Counted from the first letter of the stretch, positions 49,820 through 60,334 are shown. The stretch: DNA of 64,000 nt from Paenibacillus_I sp035510375 (GCF_035510375.1 NZ_DATKHG010000036.1), one strand, 5' to 3'. Numbers and translations are program-made. Notes: generated from the sequence alone by a model not told the origin.

Positions 49820-52735
49820 TCAATCCTTTCCGGCGAGCGCCCTGTAAATCATTGAACTGAATTCCGCCCGGCTTGCAGTTTCATCCGGTCTCACCGTGTT
49901 CCCCGGGTAGCCGCCGATAACACCGGCTTGCCGCAGCCGGTAAAGCATCGGAGCCGCCCAATGGTCACGGTCCAAATCGGCGAATGGCGCGCCGCTGACG
50001 GCAAGTGGTATCATGCCGAGCGCCCGGCCCAGCATCACGGCGATTTCCGCTCTGGAAATCAGTCTCTGCGGCGCAAACGTGCCGTCCGGCAAGCCGGCAA
50101 GCCATCCCTGGGCTTCCGCAGCCGCAATCGAACCGCCGGCCCAATATCCCTTCGGCACATCCGGAAATGAAGCGGCGGATCGCTTGGTTCCCTTGCCAAA
50201 AGCCCGTACGACAATCGCAACCGCCTCGGCTCTCGAAATACCCTTATCCGGCTCAAAACGGTAATCGCCGGTTCCTCCGACGATACCTCTTTGGTTAAGA
50301 GATATGATGGCAGCCTGGGCCCAATGCTTGTCGATGTCGCGGTAGCCGGCTACCAGCTGATCCGCTTCGGTCTTGAATCGATAATACCGGTTATCGAACG
50401 GCATGTCTGCGGTTACTTTCACATAATAAGTTCCGGGTTCGAACAAACGGTCCGTCGATGCCTCGTTCGAGCCTGCTTCAGGCTGGACGGCATACAACAG
50501 CTTTTGCCTTTTGTCATACACCTCGAACCTCATGGCCTTGGCTCCTGCAATATCAGATAACGTCATGGTCAAGATATACGGTTCGTTCAGCCTCAACTGG
50601 AACCAATCCTGATCGCCCGGTTTACCGATTACGCCGACGTACTCCGTTCCGGGAGATATGGGCGTCGAGGCAAACGCGCGATCGTTCGGTTCGTTTGGAT
50701 CGACATATCGTGTCTGTACAAGCAGGCTTAGCTTGTAAGTACCGGGTACCGGGCTAGCTTCCGCCGCAGACGCATTATGTACCCGAATGTAATATCTACT
50801 GCCCGGCGTAACCGTTATAGTCGGTGATCGTTCGCTCTCACCGTCCCCATAATCATCCACATAAACTTCCGCTTCCCCCGTTTTTTGAATCGTGAACGCA
50901 GGATCGATACGGACGGTATCGGTCTCAAGCTCGACCTTGAAGGAACCGGCTTGCGTGAACGTCACGGTATACCAATCCTTGTCGCCGGTTTGATGGAAGT
51001 TGCCTGCAACGGCCTGTGTCTGCGGCGCCAAAGTAAAGGCCTCGTAATTTCTGTCATTCCGCTCGTAGCCGTCTTCCGCCATACGAAATTCAGCTGTGAT
51101 CAGATACGGGATAACGCCCTCCCGTTTGGCATCGGTGAACTGCACGTTTACATAGTTTACGCCTTTCCTAACCTGCCATTCCACGGTCTTATTACCTATC
51201 TTGACGTCTGTCTCCCCCTTGACCCGCTCCGCGTCGTATTGACTGATTCGTACGGGCGGCAACGGCGTTCCGGGATCCGCAAGTGCTTGAAAGGATAAGA
51301 CCAAAGTCCCATCATAAGGCGCATTAATTTTGTACCAATCGCGGTCGGCGCCACCGTTCAGCGCAGCTGCATTCCGGTCGTTCAAAGGCAGCGGACCCGC
51401 TGTTTGCCGGCTATTGTTCGGTTCAAACACATCGTCCTTCAGCTTCGCCGTGAGCGCTGCATCAAGCTGGAGCAGCCCGTATCCACTGCGCTCGTCACGA
51501 CCGGCAATTCCGATATCCTTAGCCGTTTGCTTCAGCAATTCCAGCACCTGATAAGGCTTGAAGTCCGGATATTTCATCCATACCAACGCAGCTGCGGCCG
51601 CCGCTTGCGGAGCCGCCATCGAAGTCCCTTCTTGACTTGTATATCCCCCGCCCAAGGCCGTCGTGTATACATTCCAAGAAGCAGCCACATCGATTTCGGG
51701 ACCCGGGTTCGAGCGTTTCTCCGGTGTTCCGCCCGCCGTTGCCCCGGAGACGGCGAGCACTGTCGGATAGGCGGCCGGATATTTCACCGCGGCTTTGCTG
51801 CCGAGCAGTTCACCGTCATTGCCGGCGGCTGCCACAAGAAGCACTCCTTTGCTCTCGGCGTATTGAACGATATCCCGCATGTAAGGCGAGTAGCGGTATA
51901 AACCGACCGACAATACGACGATTTTGGCGCCACGGTTGACGGCGTACAAAATCGCTTCCCCAAGGCGATCCTCGTCTCCAAAGCCGCGGTTGTCCAGCGC
52001 TTTGATCGGCATAATGCCGGCCTTCCAAAGAATGCCCGCCGTCCCGATCCCGTTGTTCCCGATAGCGGCCACAACGCCGGCAACATTCGTCCCGTGGCCG
52101 TTGTCGTCCTCGGGCGGTTTGCCGGGCTCCACAAGATTTGTCCCCGCGACCAAATTAGCCTGAAGGTCGGGATGGTCCAGATCGACACCGGTGTCCACAA
52201 GCGCGATCGTGATATCCGTTCGTTTGTCTGTCAACGTCCATGCCTTGTCCGCGCGGATTTGCCGTAAATAGGCCTGCTTGTCGAGCTCCGGATCGTTAGG
52301 CTCGTCGTTGGCGGCCAACAGCCGCACCGTCCCATTCGGCTGCACATACTCGACTCCGTCCGTCTTGCGAAGCTGAGCGAGCCATAGTCCAAGGTCGACA
52401 CCCGGATTCGGCCGCACGACCTCCACGTTCGTTTGCTCTTGGCGGTGCAGAACCGTTGTGCCGGGCAGCTTACGGGCATCCCCGGCTGTCTCCCACTTCA
52501 GCAGCCAGCTCTTCGTCCGCTCGCCCGACGCGACCGCCGCGATTTCAGAATCCGGCGGTACAGCCGCTGCCGCTGCCGCCGCCGGCGGGATCGGCAGAGT
52601 CGCCGCCAGCAAAAGACAAACGAGTCTCCCGGCGATTCCAGGCATCTTAAGGCCTAGACGACAACGGCGCTTTTCCCCCTTATTCAGTTGTTCCGACGTC
52701 GTAAACGATCTTGAAAAACGAAAAATATTTTTCAT
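49820..52735 (-). CDS. SLH-anchored subtilisin-like serine protease
   Basis: 971 residues. Hydrophobic export signal (LVCLLLAATLPIPPAAAAAA), an I9-type propeptide (about 75-140), and a peptidase S8 domain with Asp181 (VDTGVDLDHPDL), His214 (NGHGTNVAG), the Asn of AAAGNDGE and Ser372 (GTSMAAPQAA). Three pre-peptidase C-type beta modules follow (DVFEPNNSRQTAG, DGYERNDRNYEAF, DPNEPNDRAFAST), then three SLH domains (DIDKHWAQAAI, FPDVPKGYWAGG, FADLDRDHWAAP). A cell-surface protease, held by the CsaB-modified polymer. A later ATG (MPGIAG) is a possible start. Confidence 0.92.
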   Translation of the reverse strand: MKNIFRFSRSFTTSEQLNKGEKRRCRLGLKMPGIAGRLVCLLLAATLPIPPAAAAAAAVPPDSEIAAVASGERTKSWLLKWETAGDARKLPGTTVLHRQEQTNVEVVRPNPGVDLGLWLAQLRKTDGVEYVQPNGTVRLLAANDEPNDPELDKQAYLRQIRADKAWTLTDKRTDITIALVDTGVDLDHPDLQANLVAGTNLVEPGKPPEDDNGHGTNVAGVVAAIGNNGIGTAGILWKAGIMPIKALDNRGFGDEDRLGEAILYAVNRGAKIVVLSVGLYRYSPYMRDIVQYAESKGVLLVAAAGNDGELLGSKAAVKYPAAYPTVLAVSGATAGGTPEKRSNPGPEIDVAASWNVYTTALGGGYTSQEGTSMAAPQAAAAAALVWMKYPDFKPYQVLELLKQTAKDIGIAGRDERSGYGLLQLDAALTAKLKDDVFEPNNSRQTAGPLPLNDRNAAALNGGADRDWYKINAPYDGTLVLSFQALADPGTPLPPVRISQYDAERVKGETDVKIGNKTVEWQVRKGVNYVNVQFTDAKREGVIPYLITAEFRMAEDGYERNDRNYEAFTLAPQTQAVAGNFHQTGDKDWYTVTFTQAGSFKVELETDTVRIDPAFTIQKTGEAEVYVDDYGDGESERSPTITVTPGSRYYIRVHNASAAEASPVPGTYKLSLLVQTRYVDPNEPNDRAFASTPISPGTEYVGVIGKPGDQDWFQLRLNEPYILTMTLSDIAGAKAMRFEVYDKRQKLLYAVQPEAGSNEASTDRLFEPGTYYVKVTADMPFDNRYYRFKTEADQLVAGYRDIDKHWAQAAIISLNQRGIVGGTGDYRFEPDKGISRAEAVAIVVRAFGKGTKRSAASFPDVPKGYWAGGSIAAAEAQGWLAGLPDGTFAPQRLISRAEIAVMLGRALGMIPLAVSGAPFADLDRDHWAAPMLYRLRQAGVIGGYPGNTVRPDETASRAEFSSMIYRALAGKD

Positions 52736-52856
52736 TCTATTCAGCCTTTAACCGTTGGATTCCCGTATGAAACGATTCGCGGTTCCGCTCCACTCCTATT
52801 ATACGATACAGCGGCTTGCCGTTCTCTATAATGTTTTTTTAAATTTAAGGCGCCCT

Positions 52857-52895
52857 TCGAAAAAGCGGAAGCCGGCCCTTCCCGGGACCGGCTTC
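52857..52895 (-). terminator. Terminator of the nuo operon
   Basis: Minus strand GAAGCCGG (52888-52895) pairs with CCGGCTTC (52868-52875), followed by CGCTTTTTCG. It lies 27 bases after nuoN. Confidence 0.75.
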
Positions 52896-52921
52896 GACTA
52901 TCAGGGATTATGGCGCCTTTG

Positions 52922-54514
52922 TTATTGGAATATGAACAAATCGGCCGGCAGCGATACGGTATATTGAATCCATTCCATCACCGGGCTCGGAAACAAGCCA
53001 AGCGCAAGCGTAGCCGCCGCGCAGATCCACAGCGTCAATCCAGCCGATACCGGCATCCGGATCGGCTCCCCGGCATCGCCCGTGCGGAGAAACATTTGCC
53101 GGATGATCGAGAAATAAAAGTAATAAGAGATGACGCTGGTCACGATCATGATGCCAGCAAGCCAATAATCTTCGTGGCCCGCCGCGCTCAGCAGAATGAA
53201 CAGCTTTCCGAAGAAGCCCCCGGATACCGGCAATCCTGCCAGCGAGAGCAGCAGAACGATCATCGCCGCGGCCGTCCAAGGCGCCCTGTAGTACAGTCCC
53301 GCATAACCTTTCAACTCATCGTGTCCGGCCGAACGGCCGACGACGGACAGAACCGCGAAAACGCCGATATTCATGAAGACGTACGCGATCAAATAAAACA
53401 TAAACTCGCCGATATTGCTCGTTTCCAGAGGGGTCATACCGACCGCAATCGGGACCAGCAGATAGCCGGCATTCGCCACGCCGGACAGAGCCATCAGCCG
53501 CTTCAAATTGCGCTGCCTGAGGGCAGCCGTCGTGCCGACAATCATCGCTGCCGCCGCCAGAACCTTCATCGCAAAAAACAGATCAGGCCCAAAATTCCTC
53601 ACCGCGTCGCTGACATCGGACGCCTTCCCGCCGGTGAACATCTCCGTCTGAAACAATACGGTCGAATGAAACAGGCGCAGCATGGCCGCCAGCGCCGCAC
53701 CCTTGGATACGACGGCAAGGAAGGCGGTAATCGGAGCGGGAGCGCCTTGGTAAACGTCCGGCGCCCATGCGTGGAAAGGCGCGGCCGCAATTTTGATGGC
53801 GAAGCCTCCGAGCACGAAGAAGAAGCCCAGATAGAGCAGCGCTTCGTAATCCGTCAAAGCGGAGCCCAGCGCCGCGGCTATGCCGCCAAAGTTCGTCGTT
53901 CCCGTTACCCCGTAGATATAGGACATGCCGAACAGGATAAAGGCGGATGAAATACCGCCGAGCACGACGTACTTGAACGCCGCTTCGGAAGATTTCACAG
54001 ACCGTTTGCGGATGCCCACCAGCACGTAGGTGGAGATGCTCAGCAGCTCCAGGCCGACGTAAAGGGTAATCAGATCAGCGGTCGAGCTCAGGATCAGCGC
54101 CCCCGCCGCCGCGGGAAGCAGCAGCGTGTAAACCTCGCCCTTGTCCGCGATCGCATCGTCCCGATTAACCGATTGGATCCCCATGAGAATAATAAGGGCG
54201 GATGCGGTTAGCAGGACGATTTTGAGTATATTCCCCAGGTCGTCGACCCGGTAGCTGTCGCCGAGCAGCCGAACTACCTCCGTACCGGGCGAGCCGTCCA
54301 ACGGATTCATCGCAATCATTTGCAGCACGACGAAGAAGAGGGACAGGACAACCCCCGCAAGCGACAGCCAGCCTGTGAAGCTGCGGCTGTACCTGCTTGG
54401 AACCGCAAGATCAAGCAGCGTGATGATAATCGCCATTGCCACCAGCGTCATTTCAGGGAGAAGGTAAGCCGCATCGTTCCATGTCAATCCTGTCAAAGCC
54501 TGTGCCTGATCCAT
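52922..54514 (-). CDS. nuoN: Complex I subunit NuoN
   Basis: 530 residues, about 14 membrane helices. Proton-pumping, antiporter-like subunit. Key residues: Lys in helix 5-8 segments (GIRKRSVKSSEAAFKYVVLGG and FKIAAAPFHAWAPDVYQGAP-type stretch), GYAGLYYRAPWTAAAMIV and the C-terminal LFILLSAAG. ATG at 54514, GGGGGG upstream. Last gene of the operon, 4 bases after nuoM. Confidence 0.94.
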   Translation of the reverse strand: MDQAQALTGLTWNDAAYLLPEMTLVAMAIIITLLDLAVPSRYSRSFTGWLSLAGVVLSLFFVVLQMIAMNPLDGSPGTEVVRLLGDSYRVDDLGNILKIVLLTASALIILMGIQSVNRDDAIADKGEVYTLLLPAAAGALILSSTADLITLYVGLELLSISTYVLVGIRKRSVKSSEAAFKYVVLGGISSAFILFGMSYIYGVTGTTNFGGIAAALGSALTDYEALLYLGFFFVLGGFAIKIAAAPFHAWAPDVYQGAPAPITAFLAVVSKGAALAAMLRLFHSTVLFQTEMFTGGKASDVSDAVRNFGPDLFFAMKVLAAAAMIVGTTAALRQRNLKRLMALSGVANAGYLLVPIAVGMTPLETSNIGEFMFYLIAYVFMNIGVFAVLSVVGRSAGHDELKGYAGLYYRAPWTAAAMIVLLLSLAGLPVSGGFFGKLFILLSAAGHEDYWLAGIMIVTSVISYYFYFSIIRQMFLRTGDAGEPIRMPVSAGLTLWICAAATLALGLFPSPVMEWIQYTVSLPADLFIFQ

Positions 54515-54518
54515 GCGC

Positions 54519-56144
54519 CTACCCCCCAACCCTGGAATTCAATTGTTCAAAAAGCCGGTCAAATCCATACTGCAGCGAATCGGTCAAGATCGACGGGTAA
54601 ACGCCGAGCAGCAGAATGAAAGCCAGCAGCGCAATCATCGGAACCGCTTCGATCAAGCGGGCATCCTTAAGCGCGGCATAACGATCCGGCAGCGGGCCGA
54701 ACGTAATTTTCAACACGCTCCTCAGTATGTAAACGGCCGTCAATATAACGCCGATCGCGGCAATGGCCGTCAGCCATTTCATGGAATCGAACAGGCCGAG
54801 GAACGACAGGAATTCGCCGACGAAGCCCGACAGGCCGGGCAAACCGAGCGAGGCCATTCCGGCCGTCAACAAGACGCCGCTCATGAACGGCAGCGAGCGG
54901 GCGAGTCCGCCGAGCTCCTGCAGCTCCGTCGTGCCGGTTCGCTCATGCAGGCTGCCAACAATGAGGAACAGCAGCGCCGAGATCAGGCCGTGGGACACAA
55001 GCTGGAACACCGCTCCCTGCAGGCCGATTTCGTTAAGCGAGGCGATCCCCAGCAGCACGATGCCCATGTGGCTGATCGAGGAATAGGCGAGCACGAGCTT
55101 GAATTCATTTTGGACGAAAGCCACGATAGCCCCGTACAAAATGTTCGCTGCGCCCAGCAGCGCAATAACGAACACCGCATCGTCCGCCTGCTGCGGGAAT
55201 AGAAAGACGCCGAAGCGAAGCAGGCCGTACGCGCCCATTTTGAGCAGGACGCCGGAGTGAATCATGACGACCGACGGCGGAGCCTCGGCATGGACGCGCA
55301 GCATCCAGGTATGGAAAGGCAGCACGGGCAGCTTGATCGCAAATGCGGCAAAAATCAGAATAAATACGGTCCAGCGCATGCCTTCCGACATGAAAAACGG
55401 ATTGTCCCCATTCATCTGCTCATCCGGGAGATTGACGTACGCGGAAGGATCGGCAAGGTTCGCCAGGATCGTTTCGTAATTGCCGCTGTAAACCAATCGT
55501 AACGTCTCGCCGTCCTGAACGGACTGGAATCCCGCGTTCACGATCAGCAGCACGAACGCGATCAGCATGATCGCCGAGCCGATGCCGTTGTAGATCAGGA
55601 ACGTGTTCGCGGCTTTTTCCCGATTGAAGAAGCCCCAAATGGCGATCAGGAAAAACAACGAGATGAGCGTAAGCTCGAAAAACAGGAAAAACAAGATGAG
55701 GTCGCGGGCCAGAAACACACCGAGCATGCCCGTTTCCAGCAGCAGAAACCAGATATAGAACGCCTTCCAGCGCTTCTTGATATGCACCGACGCGAGCGCG
55801 GCCATGGTCGTCACCAGCGCCGCCAGTACCGCCAGCGGAAGCGACAGCCCGTCCGCAGCCAGACGATACTGGAACTCATACACGTAGGAGGTCACACCGT
55901 TCAATGCTTCGCTGTTAAGCGCGGCCTGGATCCACGCGGCTTGCTCGACGTATACCCCGCTCGGCTCCGCACTCGGATCATACTGGGCAAACAGCCACAG
56001 AGACAATGCGAGCGGCACAAGCGTCGTCACCAGCGCCGCCGTTCTCAGCGAGCGGCTGTTCGCTTTCGGCAGAAAGAGCAGCACCAATATGCCGATCAGG
56101 GGCGAGAAGGTAAGCACGGTCAGCCATGGAATCTGTTCGGGCAT
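54519..56144 (-). CDS. nuoM: Complex I subunit NuoM
   Basis: 541 residues, about 14 helices. Antiporter-like proton channel subunit. Glu of the essential FLFFELTLISLFFLIAIWG, Lys of FAIKLPVLPFHTWML followed by HAEAPPSVVMIHSGVLLK, and HMGIVLLGIASL. ATG at 56144 with GGAAGGAGG; it overlaps the nuoL stop by one base (TAATG). Confidence 0.95.
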   Translation of the reverse strand: MPEQIPWLTVLTFSPLIGILVLLFLPKANSRSLRTAALVTTLVPLALSLWLFAQYDPSAEPSGVYVEQAAWIQAALNSEALNGVTSYVYEFQYRLAADGLSLPLAVLAALVTTMAALASVHIKKRWKAFYIWFLLLETGMLGVFLARDLILFFLFFELTLISLFFLIAIWGFFNREKAANTFLIYNGIGSAIMLIAFVLLIVNAGFQSVQDGETLRLVYSGNYETILANLADPSAYVNLPDEQMNGDNPFFMSEGMRWTVFILIFAAFAIKLPVLPFHTWMLRVHAEAPPSVVMIHSGVLLKMGAYGLLRFGVFLFPQQADDAVFVIALLGAANILYGAIVAFVQNEFKLVLAYSSISHMGIVLLGIASLNEIGLQGAVFQLVSHGLISALLFLIVGSLHERTGTTELQELGGLARSLPFMSGVLLTAGMASLGLPGLSGFVGEFLSFLGLFDSMKWLTAIAAIGVILTAVYILRSVLKITFGPLPDRYAALKDARLIEAVPMIALLAFILLLGVYPSILTDSLQYGFDRLFEQLNSRVGG

Positions 56145-58024
56145 TACCAAAACCTCCTTCCGGCGATCGCCAGGATGAGCGCAAGCAGTCCGACTACGGT
56201 CCATAAGCCGTAGGTTTGCATTTGGCCGTTCTGCATGCGAATGCCGGCGCGTCCGACCCATAACGCGGCTCCGCTTACAAGCCGGACGGCGCCCGCGACG
56301 ACATGCGTATCGAATGCGTCAAGCGCCCGGGCGGCCGCCCGCAGGCCCGCGGTAAACACCGCATGATACATCTCGTCGATATAATACTTGCGCTCCAGCA
56401 ACCGGACGAGCCACGGCACCCTGGAAGCAAAGGCGTCGCGGGAAATCGTTCCCTTGACGTAGACCAGCCATCCGAGATAGATGCCCAGCAGGCCGATCGC
56501 CGTCGATACGACGAGCACCAGCCCGCTGCTGGCGTGTGCGGCTTCTTCCCCCGTCAACCATTCTCCCAGCAGGCCCATGCCCGCCCAAGGAAGCTCGACG
56601 AAGCCCGCCAGAGCGGCGAACACGGCCAGCACGATCAGCGGAATCGTCATGACGGCCGGCGATTCATGCGCCTTGTCCGCGGCTGCCGATTTCCCCGCGA
56701 ACACGAGGAAGAACAGGCGGGCCATATATAAGGCCGTAAATAATGCCGCCACGATGCCGACCACGAACAGGAACGGATTTGACTCCAGCACCGCTGCCAG
56801 GATGGCGTCCTTCGACCAGAAGCCGGAGAACGGCGGAATGCCGGACAACGCCAACGCGCCGATCGCGAACGTCCAGGCGGTGACTTTCATTTTGCGGCCC
56901 AAGCCGCCCATCTCCTGGATGTTCTGCGTGTGTGCCCCGTGAATGACGCTGCCTGCCCCCAGAAAAAGCAGAGCCTTGAAGAACGCATGCGTGAACAGGT
57001 GGAAAATGGCGCCCGTCAGCGATCCGACGCCCAGCGCAAGCATCATATAGCCTAGCTGGCTGACGGTGGAGTAAGCCAGAATACGCTTGATGTCGTTCTG
57101 CACAAGCCCGATCGTCGCCGCGAAAATAGCGGTGAACGCGCCCACGTAAGCAACGGTGTCCATAGCGGCCGGCGAGGCCTCGAAAATGCTGTACGTGCGG
57201 GCCACGAGGAACACCCCGGCGGCAACCATCGTTGCGGCATGGATCAGGGCGCTGATCGGCGTCGGGCCTTCCATCGCGTCCGGAAGCCAGACATGGAGCG
57301 GGAACTGGCCGGACTTGCCGACGGCCCCGACGAAAATCAGGATGGCGATCAGCGTCGTAATGCCTTCCGTGATCGTCCCCGTCTGGCCGAACACGTTCTG
57401 GATCGCGGCAAAGCTCAGATCATGCTCCGGCATATACCAGAACAACAGAAGCACGGCAATGAGCAGTCCGACGTCCCCGATCCGGGTGACGATAAAAGCC
57501 TTCTTCGCCGCCGCTCTCGCTTCAGGCTTCGCATACCAGAAGCCGACCAGCAGGAACGAACAGACGCCGACAAGCTCCCAGAAAATATACAAGGTCAGCA
57601 GGTTATCGGCGAGCACCAGGCCGAGCATCGAGAACGTGAACAGCGCCACGTAGCCGAAGAAAACGGTAATCCGCTCGTCCTCTTTCATATAGCCGACCGA
57701 ATACAGATTAACGAGGAATGCGACGACAGAGACGACGAACAGCATGAGCGCCGACAGATTCGTCACATCATAGCCGGCGTTCAGCTGGAAGCTGCCGATC
57801 GTGATCCAGTCAAAGCTGTAGTTGTACTCGGCCGAATCGCCGGCCGTCATCCGCTCAAAAAGCACCAACACGGACAAAACAAGCGCCGCGAGCGAGCCCA
57901 GCGTTCCCACGAGCGTTCCCGCCGAACGCATGCCGCGGCCGAAAGCCGTCAGCACAAGAAACGAGAGGAGCGGGAAAACCGGGATAAGCCATGCGTATTG
58001 CGAATATACGGTAACGGGTTCCAT
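56144..58024 (-). CDS. nuoL: Complex I subunit NuoL
   Basis: 626 residues, about 16 helices, including the C-terminal long lateral helix region. Distal proton pump. FWELVGVCSFLLVGFWY, GKSGQFPLHVWLPDAMEGPTP, and HAATMVAAGVFLVAR are the usual landmarks. Member of the 11-gene set nuoA-N without nuoE, F, G. Confidence 0.95.
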   Translation of the reverse strand: MEPVTVYSQYAWLIPVFPLLSFLVLTAFGRGMRSAGTLVGTLGSLAALVLSVLVLFERMTAGDSAEYNYSFDWITIGSFQLNAGYDVTNLSALMLFVVSVVAFLVNLYSVGYMKEDERITVFFGYVALFTFSMLGLVLADNLLTLYIFWELVGVCSFLLVGFWYAKPEARAAAKKAFIVTRIGDVGLLIAVLLLFWYMPEHDLSFAAIQNVFGQTGTITEGITTLIAILIFVGAVGKSGQFPLHVWLPDAMEGPTPISALIHAATMVAAGVFLVARTYSIFEASPAAMDTVAYVGAFTAIFAATIGLVQNDIKRILAYSTVSQLGYMMLALGVGSLTGAIFHLFTHAFFKALLFLGAGSVIHGAHTQNIQEMGGLGRKMKVTAWTFAIGALALSGIPPFSGFWSKDAILAAVLESNPFLFVVGIVAALFTALYMARLFFLVFAGKSAAADKAHESPAVMTIPLIVLAVFAALAGFVELPWAGMGLLGEWLTGEEAAHASSGLVLVVSTAIGLLGIYLGWLVYVKGTISRDAFASRVPWLVRLLERKYYIDEMYHAVFTAGLRAAARALDAFDTHVVAGAVRLVSGAALWVGRAGIRMQNGQMQTYGLWTVVGLLALILAIAGRRFW

Positions 58025-58027
58025 CGC

Positions 58028-58330
58028 TTACCTCCTCATCTCATTGTACTCGTCGACGTTGACCGTGCCGCGCGCGCGGAACAGCGCGATCAGAACGGCG
58101 ATGCCGACCGCCACCTCCGCGGCTGCCACCGAAATCGTGAACAGCGAGAAAATTTGGCCGGTGAGCGAGGGAACGACGCCGTATTTGGAGAACGCGACCA
58201 AATTGAGATTGACCGCGTTCAGCATCAGCTCGATCGAGATGAGCACGATCACCGCATTCCTTTTCGTCAGCGCGCCGTAAAGCCCGATGCAGAAAAGAAT
58301 GGCGGCCATAGTCAAATAGGACGGCAGCAT
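58028..58330 (-). CDS. nuoK: Complex I subunit NuoK
   Basis: 100 residues, three helices, exactly the family length. Essential Glu in helix 2 (VLISIELMLNAVNLNLVAFS) and in helix 3 (VAAAEVAVGIAVLIALFR). ATG at 58330; the frame extends further only as overlap with nuoJ. Confidence 0.94.
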   Translation of the reverse strand: MLPSYLTMAAILFCIGLYGALTKRNAVIVLISIELMLNAVNLNLVAFSKYGVVPSLTGQIFSLFTISVAAAEVAVGIAVLIALFRARGTVNVDEYNEMRR

Positions 58331-58331
58331 C

Positions 58332-58850
58332 TCATTCCGCCTCCTTCCTCGCCAGAACGATCGCGCCGATAAACGCGACGGTGAGCAGCACCGACACAAG
58401 CTCGAACGGAATGACGTATTGGGTAAAAAGCCGCTTGCCGATTTCCATCGTATTGTCCGCGCCTGCCGTCAATGCGGCGTTCGGCTCCGGAAAAGTCGTC
58501 ACGCGGATCGCGTAGAACAGGATGCCGAACAGGCAGAGCGCGCCGATCGCCGACACGATTTCCTGCACGGGCCGTACCGGCTCCTCCTGCACGGCTTCAT
58601 GCCTGGTCATCATGATGCCGAAAATCATCAGAATCGAAACGGCGCCCGCGTAGATAAGCACCTGGACGAAGGCGACGAATTCGGCCTCCAGCACGACGAA
58701 CATGCCGGCCAGTCCGAGAAACACCGCCGCCAAAGAGACGACCATATGCACGACCTTGGCCAGGGTAAGCATCAGGACGGAGCCGCCGATCATGATCACC
58801 GCAAACACGAAAAACGCAACCAGCTCTCCCGTCAGTTCAACGTTGAACAT
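58332..58850 (-). CDS. nuoJ: Complex I subunit NuoJ
   Basis: 172 residues, five helices. Membrane arm subunit beside NuoK and NuoA, carrying the pi-bulge helix 3 near QVLIYAGAVSILMIFGIMM. Start only 3 bases after nuoI; nuoK starts 1 base after its stop. Confidence 0.93.
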   Translation of the reverse strand: MFNVELTGELVAFFVFAVIMIGGSVLMLTLAKVVHMVVSLAAVFLGLAGMFVVLEAEFVAFVQVLIYAGAVSILMIFGIMMTRHEAVQEEPVRPVQEIVSAIGALCLFGILFYAIRVTTFPEPNAALTAGADNTMEIGKRLFTQYVIPFELVSVLLTVAFIGAIVLARKEAE

Positions 58851-58853
58851 CGG

Positions 58854-59303
58854 TTATTTGGCGCCCCCTTTTTGCGGCGCGCCGATGTTGTTGTTGTCCT
58901 TGCGCACGTTTGTGTCGTTCCCGCTCAGCCATTCCATATCCTTGAACAGATCGTCGCGGCTGTAAGCAGCCAGCTCGAAATTGTTCGTCATCACGATCGC
59001 CTCGGTCGGACAGACCTCGGTGCACAGATCGCAGAGGATGCATATTTCAAAGTTGATGTCGTAGGTGTCGATGACCTTGCCCTTCTTCTCCGGATCGGGA
59101 TTCGGCTTGCCGGTGAGCGTGATGCACTCCGTCGGGCATACGCGCGCGCATTGGTTGCAGACAATGCATTTATCCGGCTCGAAATATTGGATCCCCCGAA
59201 AACGGTCGGGCATAACGAGCGGCTGGTCCGGATAGGAATAGGTAACCTTCTTCGCCGTCATCGATTTGAAAGTGACGCCCAGCCCCTTCAATAATCCTTT
59301 CAT
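58854..59303 (-). CDS. nuoI: Complex I iron-sulfur subunit NuoI
   Basis: 149 residues. Two 4Fe-4S motifs: CIVCNQCARVCPTECI and CILCDLCTEVCPTEAI. It carries electrons to NuoB. Since NuoEFG are missing here, the electron donor to this subunit is unknown. GGGGGAGA before the ATG. Confidence 0.95.
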   Translation of the reverse strand: MKGLLKGLGVTFKSMTAKKVTYSYPDQPLVMPDRFRGIQYFEPDKCIVCNQCARVCPTECITLTGKPNPDPEKKGKVIDTYDINFEICILCDLCTEVCPTEAIVMTNNFELAAYSRDDLFKDMEWLSGNDTNVRKDNNNIGAPQKGGAK

Positions 59304-59317
59304 TTCCGTCTCCCCCG

Positions 59318-60334
59318 TTACCTTTTAATGAAAAGCTCCATGTACGCGGCCGTGACGAAAATGTTGAGGATCGCCAGCGGCAGCAGCACCTTCCAGCCAA
59401 GGCCCATCAGCTGGTCGACCCGCACGCGCGGGAACGTGGCGCGCAGCCAGAAGAGGAAAAAGACGATGCACAGAAACTTGAGCGCGAACCAGATAATGCC
59501 CGGCACGAAGTCCAGAAACGGCGCCGGCGGATGCCAGCCGCCAAGGAACAGCACCGTCGTCAGCGACGCGATGGCGAAGACGTACACATACTCGGCAAGC
59601 ATGAAGAAAGCGAAGCGGAAGCCGCTGTATTCGACGTGATAGCCGGCAACCAGCTCGGACTCGGCCTCGGGCAGGTCGAACGGCGTACGATTAAGCTCGG
59701 ACACGGCCGCAACGATAAACACGCCGAACCCGATCAATTGCGGCAGGAAGTTCCATTGCCAGAACCAGCCGCCCCCCTGGCCCTCGACGATCGACCGCAG
59801 GCTCATACTGCCCGTCAGCATCACCGTCCCGACGATGGAAATGACGAGCGGCACTTCATAGCTGATCATCTGAGCCGCCGAGCGCATGCCGCCGAGCAGC
59901 GCATACTTGTTGTTCGACGCCCAGCCGCCCAACACCATCGCGAGCGTCGAGATGCCCGACAGCGCCACATAATACAGCACACCGACGTTCAGGTCGGCGA
60001 AATACAATCGGTTCGTATACGGAATCACCGCGAGCACCGCGAACGCCGGAATGTAGCAAAGCGCCGGCGCCAGAATGAACAGGACCCGGTCCGCTTTGCG
60101 CGGAATCGTATCCTCCTTCAGCAGCAGCTTCCCGATATCCGCCAACGACTGGAGCAGCCCCAGCGGGCCGACCCGATTCGGTCCTTTGCGGAACTGCATC
60201 CAGCCGATCACCTTGCGCTCGAAATAGATCGCGTAAGTCACGAAGCCGAGCACAACGGCCAGCATGACCACAGCAAGCAGGAAGAAGATTAAAGCATTCC
60301 CCCACGTGAGCTGCTCCAATAATCTGTCGCCCAT
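59318..60334 (-). CDS. nuoH: Complex I subunit NuoH
   Basis: 338 residues, eight helices. Forms the quinone chamber with NuoB and NuoD. ERKVIGWMQFRKGPNRVGP in loop 1, FDLPEAESELVAGYHVEYSG in loop 3 with its acidic cluster, and ATFPRVRVDQLMGLGWK. ATG at 60334 overlaps the nuoD stop (TGATG); an upstream TTG is possible. Confidence 0.95.
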   Translation of the reverse strand: MGDRLLEQLTWGNALIFFLLAVVMLAVVLGFVTYAIYFERKVIGWMQFRKGPNRVGPLGLLQSLADIGKLLLKEDTIPRKADRVLFILAPALCYIPAFAVLAVIPYTNRLYFADLNVGVLYYVALSGISTLAMVLGGWASNNKYALLGGMRSAAQMISYEVPLVISIVGTVMLTGSMSLRSIVEGQGGGWFWQWNFLPQLIGFGVFIVAAVSELNRTPFDLPEAESELVAGYHVEYSGFRFAFFMLAEYVYVFAIASLTTVLFLGGWHPPAPFLDFVPGIIWFALKFLCIVFFLFWLRATFPRVRVDQLMGLGWKVLLPLAILNIFVTAAYMELFIKR